Assembly: GCA_028705545.1 (NCBI GenBank)
Contig: JAQWDG010000091.1
Location: 1-7,186, forward strand
Reading direction: 5' to 3'
From: Methanoregula sp.
Lineage (GTDB): Archaea; Halobacteriota; Methanomicrobia; Methanomicrobiales; Methanospirillaceae
DNA length: 7,186 bases
A program made the position numbers and the translations under genes. Positions 6,562 through 7,186 of the stretch are shown here, piece after piece. Each line of letters starts with the position of its first letter. Within the stretch, counting starts at the first letter, position 1. A model generated the notes under the pieces. The model was given only the letters and a program-made list of their open reading frames with translations. It did no database searches and was not told the origin of the DNA.

Positions 6562-6655
6562 GTACATTTGTTAGTCGCTATCCATATCGACACTTTCCCG
6601 GTAACATTGCAACACATCCACGTCACAGGGAGCGTGTCGGCAGGGTAACGGAGCA

Positions 6656-6662
6656 GAGGTGG
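6656..6662 (+). promoter_or_regulatory. Ribosome-binding site of the rightward pilin gene
   Basis: GAGGTGG is a strong match to the archaeal Shine-Dalgarno sequence. It is directly adjacent to the ATG at 6663, too close to serve it, and 9 bases from the ATG at 6672, which is therefore preferred. A third in-frame ATG at 6681 is possible but further away. Confidence 0.6.
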
Positions 6663-6671
6663 ATGATTCAG

Positions 6672-7175
6672 ATGAAAGTTATGTATAGGAATGAGCGTGC
6701 AGTATCGCCGGTTGTCGGTGTCATGCTGATGCTTGTCGTTACGATTATTATCGCAGCAGTCGTCTCCGCGTTTGCGGGGGGACTGGGTACAAGTAGTAAG
6801 GCCACGCCGCAGGCAGTGATTGATGCGGATGTTACGTATAATGTTACTACCGGCGGGAATGGCATGGGGGACCCCTTCACGTGTACTGCGATTAATTTTA
6901 AACTCATCAGTGGCGATTCCCTGCCTACCAAGGATCTATCAATCATTACATATTACACAAACAGCAGCGGTTACGTTTACAAGCACGAACAGACCGCTTC
7001 AAGTAATGCGGTTAATTTTTACCTAGGTACACCGTGGGAAAGTTATAGTATGTTTTCAAGAGTCCCGTACCGTAACAATCTGGCAACAGGTTGGGGAAAT
7101 GAGATCCAGCAACATTTCGGGAACTTCACTTGGCAGACGGGGGATGCAATCACCACGGGTTGCAACGCAGGAACC
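6672..7175 (+). CDS. Archaeal type IV pilin, 3' end missing
   Basis: The first 168 codons of a type IV pilin. The N-terminus MKVMYRNERAVSPVVGVMLM, followed by a hydrophobic helix to about residue 38, is the hallmark of the archaeal type IV pilin N-terminal domain. The short positive leader would be removed by prepilin peptidase, probably before the AVSPVVG stretch, leaving a membrane-held subunit that packs into a fibre core. The globular part is rich in Thr, Ser, Asn, Gly and aromatics, with Cys71 and Cys164 as a possible disulfide and sequons at Asn57, Asn97 and Asn151. It is transcribed away from the pilus operon, so it may be the main fibre subunit of that machine. Its codon use is visibly AT-richer than the operon genes. 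The frame stays open into the final 11 bases, but those match a sequencing adapter, so the natural C-terminus is missing. Confidence 0.88.
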
Positions 7176-7186
7176 AGATCGGAAGA
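7176..7186. other. Apparent Illumina adapter remnant at the sequence end
   Basis: The final 11 bases, AGATCGGAAGA, are identical to the beginning of the Illumina TruSeq adapter (AGATCGGAAGAGC). An exact match placed precisely at the end of the sequence is very unlikely by chance and indicates untrimmed adapter at a contig end. These bases should be excluded from the biological sequence and from the pilin translation. Confidence 0.85.

Noticed and set aside
1..7186. CRISPR array, tRNA, rRNA or insertion sequence
   Set aside because: No regularly spaced repeats, RNA-gene signatures, transposase motifs or terminal inverted repeats were seen.

Overview
This window looks like part of a euryarchaeal genome, most likely a methanogen of the Methanomicrobia/Methanomicrobiales type. 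The reasons are archaeal type IV pilin N-termini, an archaeal PilB/TadA-like ATPase paired with a FlaJ/TadC-like membrane protein, many N-X-S/T sequons on exported proteins, a TATA-box promoter and moderately GC-rich coding DNA. The lineage is inferred from protein character, not from a marker gene.

Layout. Positions 1-205 hold no convincing gene, but contain a diverged 21-bp direct repeat, a T-rich minus-strand run that could end the operon, and an open minus-strand frame running off the left edge. Positions 206-6446 carry five tightly packed minus-strand genes, read right to left: a putative secreted or lipid-anchored protein (6446-5655), a type IV pilus/secretion ATPase (5658-3490), a TadC/FlaJ-like platform protein (3481-1649), a small type IV pilin-like protein (1638-1207) and a larger pilin-like protein (1210-206). 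Junctions are ATGA or GTGA overlaps, or a stop codon that sits inside the next gene's ribosome-binding site, so this is almost certainly one translationally coupled operon. Positions 6447-6671 are a divergent control region with a TATA box for the operon and a nested palindrome. From 6672 a type IV pilin gene runs rightward off the end of the sequence.

Together the genes encode a minimal archaeal type IV pilus-like machine: a motor ATPase, a membrane platform, two minor pilin-like subunits, an accessory envelope protein, and a divergently transcribed pilin that may be the main fibre subunit. No prepilin peptidase is visible, so one must be encoded elsewhere.

The most unusual feature is the ATPase. 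In front of a complete catalytic core it carries two copies of a 70-residue module, each a likely membrane hairpin, about 47% identical to each other. This would tether a normally soluble motor to the membrane. A separate technical point: the last 11 bases equal the start of the Illumina TruSeq adapter, so the right end is probably a contig end with untrimmed adapter and the pilin's last apparent codons are artificial.
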